A stretch of 20,573 nucleotides of DNA from DASZGI01 sp035938995 (GTDB lineage Bacteria > Actinomycetota > Actinomycetes > Streptomycetales > Catenulisporaceae): NCBI RefSeq assembly GCF_035938995.1, contig NZ_DASZGI010000190.1:1-20573 (forward strand), given 5' to 3'. This document shows, in pieces, positions 6,749 to 14,647 of the stretch. A program made the position numbers and the translations under genes. The notes beneath the pieces were generated by a model. It saw nothing but the letters and a program-made list of their open reading frames with translations, was not told the DNA's origin and searched no databases. How positions within the stretch are numbered: the stretch's first letter is position 1; each line of letters opens with the position of its first letter.

Positions 6749-8135
6749 CCTGGCCCCCACCGATCTGATCAACTCCGACGACGAGCGCGGGACCTCGGAG
6801 AGCCTGACCGGCTGGGGCCGCACCGCGCCGACGGTCGCCCGGGTCGCGCATCCGCGCACCGCCGAGCAGATCGCCGAGGCGGTCGCCGCCGCCGGACCGC
6901 GCGGCGTGATCGCGCGGGGCCTCGGCCGCTCCTACGGCGACCCGGCGCAGAACGCGGGCGGCCTGGTGCTCGACCTGACCGGGCTGAACCGGATCCTGTC
7001 CGTGGACCTGGACGCCGGCCTGGTCACCTGCGAGGCGGGCGTCTCGCTGCACACGCTCATGCGCGCGCTGGTGCCCTTCGGCTACTTCGTCCCGGTCACC
7101 CCCGGAACCCGGTACGTGACGGTGGGCGGGGCGATCGGCAGCGACATCCACGGCAAGAACCACCACGCCGACGGCAGCTTCGCCCAGCACGTCACCTCGA
7201 CGCGGATGCTGCTGGCCGACGGCTCGGTGCGCACCGTCACCCCCGAGGGCGACCCGGAGCTGTTCTGGGCCACCGCCGGCGGGATGGGCCTGACCGGGAT
7301 CGTCCTGTCCGCCACGATCCGGATGGTGCCGATCGAGACCTCGCGGATCGCGGTCGACACCTTCAAGCTGCCGGACCTCGACGCGCTGATGGAGAAGCTC
7401 GCCGGCACCGACGCCGACTACCGCTACACCGTCGCGTGGATGGACTGCCTGGCCAAGGGCGCCAAGCTCGGCCGGGCGCTGCTGGACTGCGGCAACTTCG
7501 CCACGCTGGAGCAGTTGCCGTCCAAGTTCCGCACCGAGCCCTTGGCCTTCTCCGCGAAGCCGATCGCGAAGGTCCCGGACCTGTTCCCGTCGGGGCTGCT
7601 GAACAAGCGCACCATCGCGGTCGCCAACGAGGTCTGGTACCGCAAGACCCCGGCCACGCACCACCACCTCGCCACCATCGGCGGGTTCTTCCATCCGCTC
7701 GACGGCATCCGCGACTGGAACCGGGTCTACGGCAAGGCGGGGTTCCTGCAGTACCAGTTCGTCGTGCCGTTCAGCGCGGACGTGACGTTCAAGCGCATGG
7801 TCGAGCGGATCAGCCGGGTTCAGGCGCCGTCGTTCGTGTCTGTGCTCAAGCGTTTCGGCAAGGGCTCGCCCGGATACCTGTCCTTCCCCACCGAGGGATG
7901 GACCCTGGCGCTGGACTTCCCGACCGGCACCCCCGACCTCGACCGGCTGCTGCCGTGGCTCGACGAGCAGGTCCTGTCCGAGGGCGGCCGCATCTACCTG
8001 GCCAAGGACTCGCGCCTGGCCGCGGACCGGCTGCCGGCCATGTACCCGCGGATCGAGGCGTTCCGCAAGGTGCGCGCCGAGGTCGACCCGCACGGCGTGT
8101 TCGTCTCGGACCAGTCGCGCCGGCTGGGCCTGTAA
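6738..8135 (+). CDS. dprE1: decaprenylphosphoryl-beta-D-ribose 2'-oxidase
   Basis: DprE1 is the FAD flavoprotein that oxidises the 2'-hydroxyl of decaprenylphosphoryl-ribose to the keto intermediate (DPX); with DprE2 it completes the epimerisation to the arabinose donor. The FAD-binding (FAD_binding_4, VAO-type) half shows RGLGRSYGD (60-68) and VGGAIGSDIHGKNHH (129-143), with His138 matching Mtb His132. The C-terminal D-arabinono-lactone-oxidase-like part contains YLAKDSR with Lys423 matching the catalytic Lys418. The residue aligned with Mtb Cys387, the covalent benzothiazinone target in GWNICVDFP, is Ala391 (GWTLALDFP). Length 465 residues is normal. The ATG at 6738 overlaps the ubiA end and has GGGGG upstream; dprE2 starts 12 bases after the stop. 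Confidence 0.96.
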   Translation: MPADLAPTDLINSDDERGTSESLTGWGRTAPTVARVAHPRTAEQIAEAVAAAGPRGVIARGLGRSYGDPAQNAGGLVLDLTGLNRILSVDLDAGLVTCEAGVSLHTLMRALVPFGYFVPVTPGTRYVTVGGAIGSDIHGKNHHADGSFAQHVTSTRMLLADGSVRTVTPEGDPELFWATAGGMGLTGIVLSATIRMVPIETSRIAVDTFKLPDLDALMEKLAGTDADYRYTVAWMDCLAKGAKLGRALLDCGNFATLEQLPSKFRTEPLAFSAKPIAKVPDLFPSGLLNKRTIAVANEVWYRKTPATHHHLATIGGFFHPLDGIRDWNRVYGKAGFLQYQFVVPFSADVTFKRMVERISRVQAPSFVSVLKRFGKGSPGYLSFPTEGWTLALDFPTGTPDLDRLLPWLDEQVLSEGGRIYLAKDSRLAADRLPAMYPRIEAFRKVRAEVDPHGVFVSDQSRRLGL

Positions 8136-8147
8136 GGGAGTAGACAC

Positions 8148-8906
8148 ATGAAGGACGCACTCGGTTCGGTGCAGTCGCTGCTGGTGCTCGGCGGCACGTC
8201 GGACATCGCGCTGGCGACCGCGCGCCGGCTGATCGCGGACAAGACCCGGCGCGTGGTGCTCGCCGCGCGCCCCTCGGAGCGGCTCGACGCGGCAGTGGCG
8301 GACCTGCGGGCCCGCGGCGCCGAGGTGGAGACCGTCGCCTTCGACGCCGCACAGGTCGAGGAGCACGAAAAGACGCTTGGCGCCGTCTTCGCCGGTGGCG
8401 ACATCGACGTCGTGTTGCTCGCGTTCGGGGTGCTCGGCGACCAGGCGGCCGACGAGCAGGACCCGGTCGCGGCGGCCCGCGTGGCCCAGACGAACTACGT
8501 CGGCGCGGTCGCAGCCGGACTGGTCTGCGCCGGAGCACTGAAGAAGCAGGGCCACGGCTCGCTGGTGGTCCTCTCCTCGGTCGCCGGGGAGCGGGCCCGC
8601 AAGGCCAACTTCATCTACGGCTCGACCAAGGCGGGGCTCGACGCCTTCGCCCAGGGCCTCGGCGACTCGCTGCACGGCAGCGGGGTGCACGTGATGGTGG
8701 TGCGCCCCGGTTTCGTCGAGTCGAAGATGACCGCCGGGATGGAGAAGGCGCCCTTCTCCACCACCCCGGACGCGGTGGCCGACGCCATCGTGACCGGGCT
8801 GCGCAAGGGCTCCGAGATCATCTGGGTGCCGGCCGCGCTGCGGTACGTGCTGTCCGGACTGCGACACCTGCCGCGGCCGCTCTTCCGCAGGGTCGCCCAG
8901 CGGTAA
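8148..8906 (+). CDS. dprE2: decaprenylphosphoryl-2-keto-ribose reductase (SDR)
   Basis: DprE2 is the NADH-dependent short-chain dehydrogenase that reduces the DprE1 product (DPX) to decaprenylphosphoryl-arabinose. The nucleotide-binding motif is the DprE2-type LGGTSDIALATA (residues ~14-25) rather than TGxxxGIG; catalytic residues appear in VLSSVAGERARKANFIYGSTKAG (Ser, then Tyr-Gly-Ser-Thr-Lys), and VVRPGFVESKMT follows. Length 252 residues matches the family. GGGAG seven bases before the ATG is a good ribosome binding site. It is the last gene of the operon; a 13-bp-stem terminator begins ten bases after the stop. The adjacent dprE1 makes the assignment secure. Confidence 0.95.
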   Translation: MKDALGSVQSLLVLGGTSDIALATARRLIADKTRRVVLAARPSERLDAAVADLRARGAEVETVAFDAAQVEEHEKTLGAVFAGGDIDVVLLAFGVLGDQAADEQDPVAAARVAQTNYVGAVAAGLVCAGALKKQGHGSLVVLSSVAGERARKANFIYGSTKAGLDAFAQGLGDSLHGSGVHVMVVRPGFVESKMTAGMEKAPFSTTPDAVADAIVTGLRKGSEIIWVPAALRYVLSGLRHLPRPLFRRVAQR

Positions 8907-8916
8907 AGCGCTCACA

Positions 8917-8949
8917 GCCGCGTCCGGCTGCAGCCGAGCCGGACGCGGC
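8917..8949 (+). terminator. hairpin terminator of the ubiA-dprE1-dprE2 operon
   Basis: A perfect 13-bp inverted repeat (8917-8929 against 8937-8949) with a seven-base loop lies just downstream of dprE2 and just upstream of the uvrB promoter box. It lacks a T-run, like the hairpin after rpsA. Confidence 0.8.
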
Positions 8950-8971
8950 GCCGCTTGTCCCCGGGGGCGTT

Positions 8972-8977
8972 TACCGT
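8972..8977 (+). promoter_or_regulatory. -10 box TACCGT placed for a leaderless uvrB transcript
   Basis: TACCGT ends exactly seven bases before the ATG at 8985, the same geometry as at coaE. There is no Shine-Dalgarno sequence directly before the ATG, which supports a transcript that begins at the start codon. No LexA-type (SOS) box was recognised nearby. Confidence 0.5.
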
Positions 8978-8984
8978 AGTAACC

Positions 8985-11087
8985 ATGACGCGACCGATGA
9001 CCGACCTTGAGCGGAAAGTGGCGCCTTTCGAGGTCGTCAGCGACTACACGCCGTCCGGCGACCAGCCGGGGGCGATCGCGGAGCTCGAGCGCCGGGTGCG
9101 CGCGGGCGAGAAGGACGTGGTGCTGCTCGGCGCGACCGGCACGGGGAAGTCGGCGACCACCGCCTGGCTGATCGAGCGCCTGCAGCGGCCCACGCTGGTC
9201 ATGGCCCCGAACAAGACGCTCGCGGCGCAGCTGGCCAACGAGTTCCGCGAGCTGCTGCCGAACAACGCGGTCGAGTACTTCGTCTCGTACTACGACTACT
9301 ACCAGCCCGAGGCGTACATCGCGCAGACCGACACCTACATCGAGAAGGACTCCTCGGTCAACGACGAGGTCGAGCGGCTGCGGCACTCGGCGACCAGCTC
9401 CCTGCTGACCCGGCGGGACGTGGTCGTGGTCGCCTCGGTGTCCTGCATCTACGGCCTGGGTACGCCGCAGGAGTACGTCGACCGCATGATCCGGCTGCGG
9501 GTCGGCGAGGAGTTCGGCCTCGACAAGCTGCTGCGCAAGCTGGTCTCGATCCAGTACGCCCGCAACGACATCGCCTTCACCCGCGGCACCTTCCGGGTGC
9601 GCGGCGACACCGTCGAGGTGTTCCCGGTCTACGAGGAGCACCCGGTGCGCATCGAGATGTTCGGCGACGAGGTCGAGCGGCTGATGACGCTGCACCCGGT
9701 CACCGGCGAGGTGCTCACCGACGACTCGGAGCTCTACATCTTCCCGGCCAGCCACTACGTCGCCGGTCCGGAGCGGATGGCCCGCGCGATCAGCGGTATA
9801 GAGACCGAGCTGGAGGAGCGGCTGACCGTGCTCGAGCGGCAGGGCAAGCTGCTGGAGGCCCAGCGGCTGCGCATGCGCACCAGCTACGACCTGGAGATGA
9901 TGCGCGAGGTCGGATTCTGCAACGGCATCGAGAACTACTCGCGGCACATCGACGGCCGCGAGCCGGGCAGCGCCCCGAACACCCTGCTGGACTTCTTCCC
10001 GGACGACTTCCTGCTGGTGATCGACGAGTCGCACCAGACGGTCCCGCAGATCGGCGCGATGTACGAGGGCGACGCCTCGCGCAAGCGGATCCTGGTGGAC
10101 CACGGCTTCCGGCTGCCGTCGGCGATGGACAACCGGCCGCTGCGCTGGGAGGAGTTCGTCGAGCGGATCGGCCAGACGGTGTACCTGTCGGCCACCCCGG
10201 GCCCGTACGAGCTGGCGCAGGCGACCGGCACCGTCGAGCAGGTGATCCGGCCCACCGGCCTGATCGACCCCGAGGTGATCGTCAAGCCGACGCAGGGTCA
10301 GATCGACGACCTGATCCACGAGATCCGCCGGCGCGAGGAGCGCGACGAGCGGGTGCTGGTCACCACGCTGACCAAGAAGATGTCCGAGGACCTCACCGAT
10401 TACCTGCTCGAGCTGGGCGTCAAGGTCCGCTATCTGCACTCGGACATCGACACCCTGCGCCGCGTCGAGCTGCTGCGCGAGCTGCGCCTCGGCGTGTTCG
10501 ACGTGCTGATCGGCATCAACCTGCTGCGTGAGGGACTGGACCTGCCCGAGGTCTCGCTGGTCGCGATCCTCGACGCGGACAAGGAGGGCTTCCTGCGCAG
10601 CGGCACCTCGCTGATCCAGACCATCGGCCGGGCCGCGCGCAACGTGTCCGGCCAGGTGCACATGTACGCCGACAAGATCACGCCGGGGATGGCGAAGGCC
10701 ATCGACGAGACGAACCGGCGCCGGGCGAAGCAGATCGCGTACAACGCGGAGCACGGCATCGACCCGACGCCGCTGCGCAAGCGGATCGCCGACATCACCG
10801 ACTCGCTGGCCCGCGAGGACGCCGACACCAAGGAACTGCTCGGCGGCGCCGGGCGGCAGCAGTCCAGGGGCAAGGCGCCGGTTCCGGGCGTCGGCTCCCG
10901 GGGCGGCGTGTCGAGCCTCGACTTCGTCGGAAAGCCCGCGCAGGAGCTGGAGGCGCTGATCGAGGACCTGTCCGCGCAGATGCACGCGGCAGCCGCGGAA
11001 CTGCGCTTCGAGCTGGCCGCGCGCTTCCGCGACGAGATCGGCGAGCTGAAGAAGGAGCTGCGCGGGATGCGGGCCGCCGGGGTCTGA
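8985..11087 (+). CDS. uvrB: UvrABC excinuclease subunit B
   Basis: UvrB is the damage-verifying ATPase of nucleotide excision repair; it is loaded by UvrA, clamps the lesion with its beta-hairpin and recruits UvrC. Walker A is GATGTGKS (residues 49-56), the aromatic beta-hairpin is SYYDYYQPEAYI (101-112), Walker B is VIDESH with Asp347, and helicase motifs V-VI are seen in GINLLREGLDLPEVSL and QTIGRAARN. A UVR domain for UvrC contact occupies about residues 652-700. Length is 700 residues, typical. The ATG at 8985 is preferred over a TTG at 8955 because of the TACCGT box seven bases upstream. A Gly/Arg/Gln-rich linker precedes the UVR domain. It stands alone, bounded by the dprE2 terminator and a long intergenic region. 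Confidence 0.98.
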   Translation: MTRPMTDLERKVAPFEVVSDYTPSGDQPGAIAELERRVRAGEKDVVLLGATGTGKSATTAWLIERLQRPTLVMAPNKTLAAQLANEFRELLPNNAVEYFVSYYDYYQPEAYIAQTDTYIEKDSSVNDEVERLRHSATSSLLTRRDVVVVASVSCIYGLGTPQEYVDRMIRLRVGEEFGLDKLLRKLVSIQYARNDIAFTRGTFRVRGDTVEVFPVYEEHPVRIEMFGDEVERLMTLHPVTGEVLTDDSELYIFPASHYVAGPERMARAISGIETELEERLTVLERQGKLLEAQRLRMRTSYDLEMMREVGFCNGIENYSRHIDGREPGSAPNTLLDFFPDDFLLVIDESHQTVPQIGAMYEGDASRKRILVDHGFRLPSAMDNRPLRWEEFVERIGQTVYLSATPGPYELAQATGTVEQVIRPTGLIDPEVIVKPTQGQIDDLIHEIRRREERDERVLVTTLTKKMSEDLTDYLLELGVKVRYLHSDIDTLRRVELLRELRLGVFDVLIGINLLREGLDLPEVSLVAILDADKEGFLRSGTSLIQTIGRAARNVSGQVHMYADKITPGMAKAIDETNRRRAKQIAYNAEHGIDPTPLRKRIADITDSLAREDADTKELLGGAGRQQSRGKAPVPGVGSRGGVSSLDFVGKPAQELEALIEDLSAQMHAAAAELRFELAARFRDEIGELKKELRGMRAAGV

Positions 11088-11111
11088 CCCGGGATCCGTG
11101 TCGCAGAGGCC

Positions 11112-11136
11112 GGCGGCGCTTTGCGGCGTCGCCGCC
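11112..11136 (+). terminator. possible terminator hairpin after uvrB
   Basis: GGCGGCG (11112-11118) pairs with CGCCGCC (11130-11136) around an eleven-base loop, 24 bases after the uvrB stop. The stem is short and the surroundings are GC-rich, so confidence is low. Confidence 0.35.
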
Positions 11137-11189
11137 TTGGCGCCGTGGGTCCGCGCGGCGGCCGACGCAGCCCGCCATCGGCCGTCCGA

Positions 11190-11349
11190 CCCCGAAAACG
11201 GGGCATATCCCGACCGGCGGCGTCCCTGCGGCCCTCGTTTGCTGGTGGGTCGCCCTAAGGGCTTGGGCGCGCCGACGGACGAGCTGCGGGGAGCGGGGCT
11301 AGGGCGGGATATCCCCGAAAACCCGTTGGTGCGCCCTCCGGCATATGCC
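11190..11349. promoter_or_regulatory. cluster of related palindromes upstream of the amidase gene
   Basis: Three similar AT-centred sites lie in this stretch: GGGCATATCCC (11201-11211, imperfect), GGGATATCCC (11306-11315, perfect) and GGCATATGCC (11340-11349, perfect). In addition CCCCGAAAAC occurs twice (11190-11199 as part of CCCCGAAAACGGGG, and 11313-11322 overlapping the second palindrome). The last palindrome ends 12 bases before the amidase ATG, where a repressor would block transcription or translation. They may be operators for a dimeric regulator not encoded in the window. Confidence 0.4.
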
Positions 11350-11361
11350 ACTGTGGGGCGA

Positions 11362-12795
11362 ATGGAGCTGCACGAGTACGCCGACCTTGACGCCGTCGGA
11401 CTGCGGGACCTGATCCGCCGCGGCGAGGTCACCGCGGCGGAGGTCGAACAGGTCGCCCGGCGCGCCCTCGACCAAGCGCACACCGAACTGAACGCGCTGG
11501 CCCGCCCGCTGTTCGACCCGGCTCTCGGCCACGACGCCGCCGGACCGTTCGCCGGAGTCCCGTTCGTCATCAAGGACAGCGGCCCCTTCGCCCGCGGCGT
11601 GCCCTTCTCCCTCGGCAGTCGCGCCATCCGCAGCGCCGTCGCCCACGAAGACCACGAGCTGATGGCCCGCTTCCGCGCCGCCGGACTGGTCGCCCTCGGC
11701 CAGAGCACCGCACCCGAGTTAGGCCTCAGCTTCGCCACCGAGCCCGTCAAGCACGGCCCCACCCGCAACCCCTGGGCGCCGGACCGCGGCGTCGGCGGTT
11801 CGAGCGGCGGCTCCGCGGCCCTCGTCGCCGCCGGAGCCGTCCCGTTCGCGCACGGCAACGACGGCGGCGGTTCGCTGCGCGTCCCCGCGTCCTGCTGTGG
11901 ACTGATCGGCCTCAAGCCCGGCCGTGGCCGTACCCCCAGCGGCCCGCTCGTCGGCGAGGCCGGATTCGGACTCATCGCCGAGTTCGGATTCACCCGCACC
12001 GTCCGCGACACCGCGCTCCTGCTCGACGCCGTCAGCGCGTCGGCCGTCGGAGAGAAGTACGCGGCACCTGCGCCGCCGCGCCCCTACGCCGAAGCGATCC
12101 AGACGAACCCGGGCCGCCTGCGCATCGCCGTGACCACCGCGGCCTGGTCCGGCGTCGCCGTCGACAAGCAGGTGGCCGAGGTCGTCGTCACCGCGGGCAA
12201 GGCCCTGGAATGGATCGGGCACGACGTCACCGAGGCAGCGGCGAGCGTGCAGATCGACGCCGACGCCATCGTCGAAGCCTCAATGCTCGCCGCGTACGCG
12301 ACCGGCGGCGCGATCCTCGCAGCCCGCGCACGGCTCGATCGCACGCTTCTCGAGGCCGTCTCCCGACGGGTTCTGGCCGAGACCGAGGCCGCCACCGCGC
12401 TCGATCTGCTGGCGGCCGTCGACGCCCAGCACCGTGTCACCCGCCCCGTCGGCCGGTTCTTCGCCGAGCACGACCTGCTCATCACCCCGACGCTCGCCGA
12501 ACTCCCGGCGCCGCACGGCACCCTCGACTCCGACGACCCCGCATACGACGAACCCGGCGCCACAACACGCACCTGGCTGCGCCGCATCTACGAATACGGA
12601 CCGTTCACCGCCGCGTTCAACGTCTCCGGCAATCCGGCCGTCAGCCTGCCGCTCGGCCAGAGCCGCGAGGGACTGCCGATCGGCGTGCAGCTCGTCGCCG
12701 ACCACGGGCGCGAAGACCTGCTGCTCACGGTCGCCGCGCAGCTCGAGCAGGCCGTACCGTGGAAGGACCGACGCCCGTCTGTCTTCGTCGGCTGA
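11362..12795 (+). CDS. amidase-signature family hydrolase
   Basis: A 477-residue enzyme of the amidase signature family, which hydrolyses C-N amide bonds with a Ser-cisSer-Lys triad. The triad is visible: Lys71 in VIKDS, the cis-Ser in GGSSGGSAA (Ser147/148), and the nucleophile Ser171 in GNDGGGSLRVPAS. The usual GSDxGGS is GNDGGGS here. The C-terminal half keeps the GNPAVSLPLG and GLPIGVQLV motifs. It is not GatA, because gatB/gatC are absent nearby and the sequence resembles stand-alone amidases; substrate unknown. The ATG at 11362 is chosen because MELHEYADLDAVGLRDLIRRG is the family N-terminus; GGGG seven bases upstream is a possible ribosome binding site. The frame stays open back to 11098 without coding character. 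Confidence 0.9.
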   Translation: MELHEYADLDAVGLRDLIRRGEVTAAEVEQVARRALDQAHTELNALARPLFDPALGHDAAGPFAGVPFVIKDSGPFARGVPFSLGSRAIRSAVAHEDHELMARFRAAGLVALGQSTAPELGLSFATEPVKHGPTRNPWAPDRGVGGSSGGSAALVAAGAVPFAHGNDGGGSLRVPASCCGLIGLKPGRGRTPSGPLVGEAGFGLIAEFGFTRTVRDTALLLDAVSASAVGEKYAAPAPPRPYAEAIQTNPGRLRIAVTTAAWSGVAVDKQVAEVVVTAGKALEWIGHDVTEAAASVQIDADAIVEASMLAAYATGGAILAARARLDRTLLEAVSRRVLAETEAATALDLLAAVDAQHRVTRPVGRFFAEHDLLITPTLAELPAPHGTLDSDDPAYDEPGATTRTWLRRIYEYGPFTAAFNVSGNPAVSLPLGQSREGLPIGVQLVADHGREDLLLTVAAQLEQAVPWKDRRPSVFVG

Positions 12796-12824
12796 TGATC
12801 TCCGGGGTCGGACGCGCAAGGCGC

Positions 12825-12852
12825 ATCAGAGATCTGCTATCAGAGAGCTGCT
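12825..12852. repeat. tandem duplication of a 14-bp unit between convergent genes
   Basis: ATCAGAGATCTGCT (12825-12838) is followed without a gap by ATCAGAGAGCTGCT (12839-12852), identical except for one base. It lies in the 82-base gap between the amidase and phosphatase gene ends. It could be a replication-slippage duplication; a function is not evident. Confidence 0.8.
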
Positions 12853-12877
12853 GCGTATTGGAGGACTGTGTCCGGCG

Positions 12878-14647
12878 TCAGGCCGGCCCGGCCGCTTCTG
12901 GCAGTCTGAGGGTGAACCAGACGACTTTCCCGGACGCCGTGCGGCGGTATCCCCACCGCCGCGACAGCTCCTTGACCAGCAGGATGCCGCGGCCCCGCTC
13001 GGCGGTCGCCGAAAGCTCCTGAAGCTCCGGCGGTGTGCGGGTGTTGTCGCAGACCTCGCACAGCAAGCCGTCCTCGTCGCGCTGCAACCGCAGCCGGATG
13101 TCGCCGCCCGCGTGCTGGATGGCGTTGGTCACCAGCTCGCTGACGAGCAGCTCGACCGTGTCGCGCAGCTCGCCCAGCTGCCACCCGGTCAGGGTCTCGC
13201 GCACCAGCCGGCGGCACCGGGCGACCTGGCGCGGCTCGCCCGGGATCCACCACGCCGCGGAGCGGTCGCGCGGCAGCGCGTGCAGTCGGCTGATCAGCAG
13301 CGCGATGTCGTCCCGGTCCTTCGTCAGGTCGAGCTCCTTGACCACCTGGTCGCAGATCTCCTGCAGCGGCCGCCCCGGCTCGGCCGACAGGTTCTCCCGC
13401 AGCAGCCGCAGACCCGAGTCGATGTCGCGGGCCTTGTTCTCCAGCAGCCCGTCCGTGCACAGCACGAACAGCGACCCGTCCGGCACGTCGATGTCCAGCG
13501 TGTCGAACGTGCCCACGTCGCCGCCGAGGCCGAGGGGGAGCCCCGGGCCGACCTGGTGAAGCACCTCCGCGGTCCCGTCCGGCCGCACCACCAGGGGCGG
13601 CACGTGTCCGGCGCGCGAGATCGAACACTGCTGCGTCGCCGGATCGTAGACGGCGTAGAGACAAGTCGCGAACAACGTGCCGTCGATGTTGGGCATGAGG
13701 TCGTCGAGATGCGCCAGCACCTCGGCCGGCGGCAGGTCCACCGCCGCGAGCGTGCGCACCGCCGTGCGCAGCTGCCCCATGACGGTCGCCGCCTGGGTGC
13801 CGTGCCCCATCACGTCCCCGACCACGAGCGCCACCCGGCCGCCGGCCAGCCCGATCACGTCGAACCAGTCCCCGCCGACCACCGCGACGTCGCTGCCCGG
13901 CAGATACCGGTGCGCGACCTCCAGACCCGCCGGGGCGACCAGCGACGTCGGCAGCATCGCCTTCTGCAGGCTGATGGCCGTGCGGCGCAACTGGTCGTGC
14001 AGCCGCGCGTTGTCCATCCAGATCGCCGCGCGCGTGGCCAGCCGTTCGATCGTGGCCACTTCCGCCGGGGAGAAGCCGCCGCGCGCCGGTCCTCGGGAGA
14101 GCACCGCCACGCCGAGCACCCGGCCGCCGACGAGCAGCGGGGCGAACACGGCCGAGCGGCTGCCGAGCACCGCGGTGAGATCCGTGCTCTCGTGCGCGCT
14201 CGGAACGGTGCCCGAAGGGTCCTCTGCCAACGCCTGCTCAACGATCATCTCGTGCGAACGCATGCACCGCGCGTACGGCGACTCGTCCGACACCACCGTC
14301 AGCGCGCCGACCGGAAGAGCGGCGCGCAGGCGGTCGGCCACCCGGTCGTCCCAGACGCCGAGCGCCAGGCGGATCAGCCGGATCGGACCATCGCGCGGCT
14401 CGGCCGCGCCCGCGCCGCTCAGCACGCTCTCGCGCAACAGGATCGACGCCTGATCGGCGAAGCCCGGCACGACGAGGTCCACCACCTCCTGGGCGGTGAT
14501 CGCCGGGTCGAGCTTGGAGCCGACCCGCACCGCCAGCTCGTCGAGCGGCTCCCAGGTGCCGCGGCGCCCGGCCGCTGCCGCGTCGGACGGCGCGGCGGGT
14601 CTGGGCAACGCCAGCACGCCCCGGCCGACGCCGTCGGTACTTTCCAC
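12878..14647 (-). CDS. GAF / PP2C (SpoIIE-type) / HATPase fusion phosphatase, partner-switching regulator
   Basis: A 589-residue soluble signalling protein. An N-terminal GAF-like sensor spans about residues 35-225, ending in the helix AIWMDNARLHDQL. A PP2C/SpoIIE phosphatase follows (about 235-455) with metal-binding motifs GGDWFD (258-263), GDVMGHG (277-283), TDG (398-400) and DRDDIALL (445-452). A C-terminal histidine-kinase-like ATPase (about 465-585) resembles RsbW/SpoIIAB anti-sigma kinases, with N-box ELLVSELVTNAIQHAGG, Asp534 in CEVCDNTRTPP and GRGI (552-555). Such fusions dephosphorylate and phosphorylate anti-sigma antagonists (STAS proteins) to control a sigma factor, as in Streptomyces; the partner is not in the window. 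The GTG at 14647 is chosen because GGGAG precedes it; the only upstream alternative is a TTG at 14743. Confidence 0.9.
   Translation of the reverse strand: MESTDGVGRGVLALPRPAAPSDAAAAGRRGTWEPLDELAVRVGSKLDPAITAQEVVDLVVPGFADQASILLRESVLSGAGAAEPRDGPIRLIRLALGVWDDRVADRLRAALPVGALTVVSDESPYARCMRSHEMIVEQALAEDPSGTVPSAHESTDLTAVLGSRSAVFAPLLVGGRVLGVAVLSRGPARGGFSPAEVATIERLATRAAIWMDNARLHDQLRRTAISLQKAMLPTSLVAPAGLEVAHRYLPGSDVAVVGGDWFDVIGLAGGRVALVVGDVMGHGTQAATVMGQLRTAVRTLAAVDLPPAEVLAHLDDLMPNIDGTLFATCLYAVYDPATQQCSISRAGHVPPLVVRPDGTAEVLHQVGPGLPLGLGGDVGTFDTLDIDVPDGSLFVLCTDGLLENKARDIDSGLRLLRENLSAEPGRPLQEICDQVVKELDLTKDRDDIALLISRLHALPRDRSAAWWIPGEPRQVARCRRLVRETLTGWQLGELRDTVELLVSELVTNAIQHAGGDIRLRLQRDEDGLLCEVCDNTRTPPELQELSATAERGRGILLVKELSRRWGYRRTASGKVVWFTLRLPEAAGPA

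Noticed and set aside
6735..12011. A 1758-codon open frame on the minus strand across dprE1, dprE2, uvrB and part of the amidase gene
   Set aside because: It is antisense to four well-identified genes; its translation is an Arg/Gly/His/Asp-rich low-complexity product of GC-rich codon bias, with no recognisable domain.
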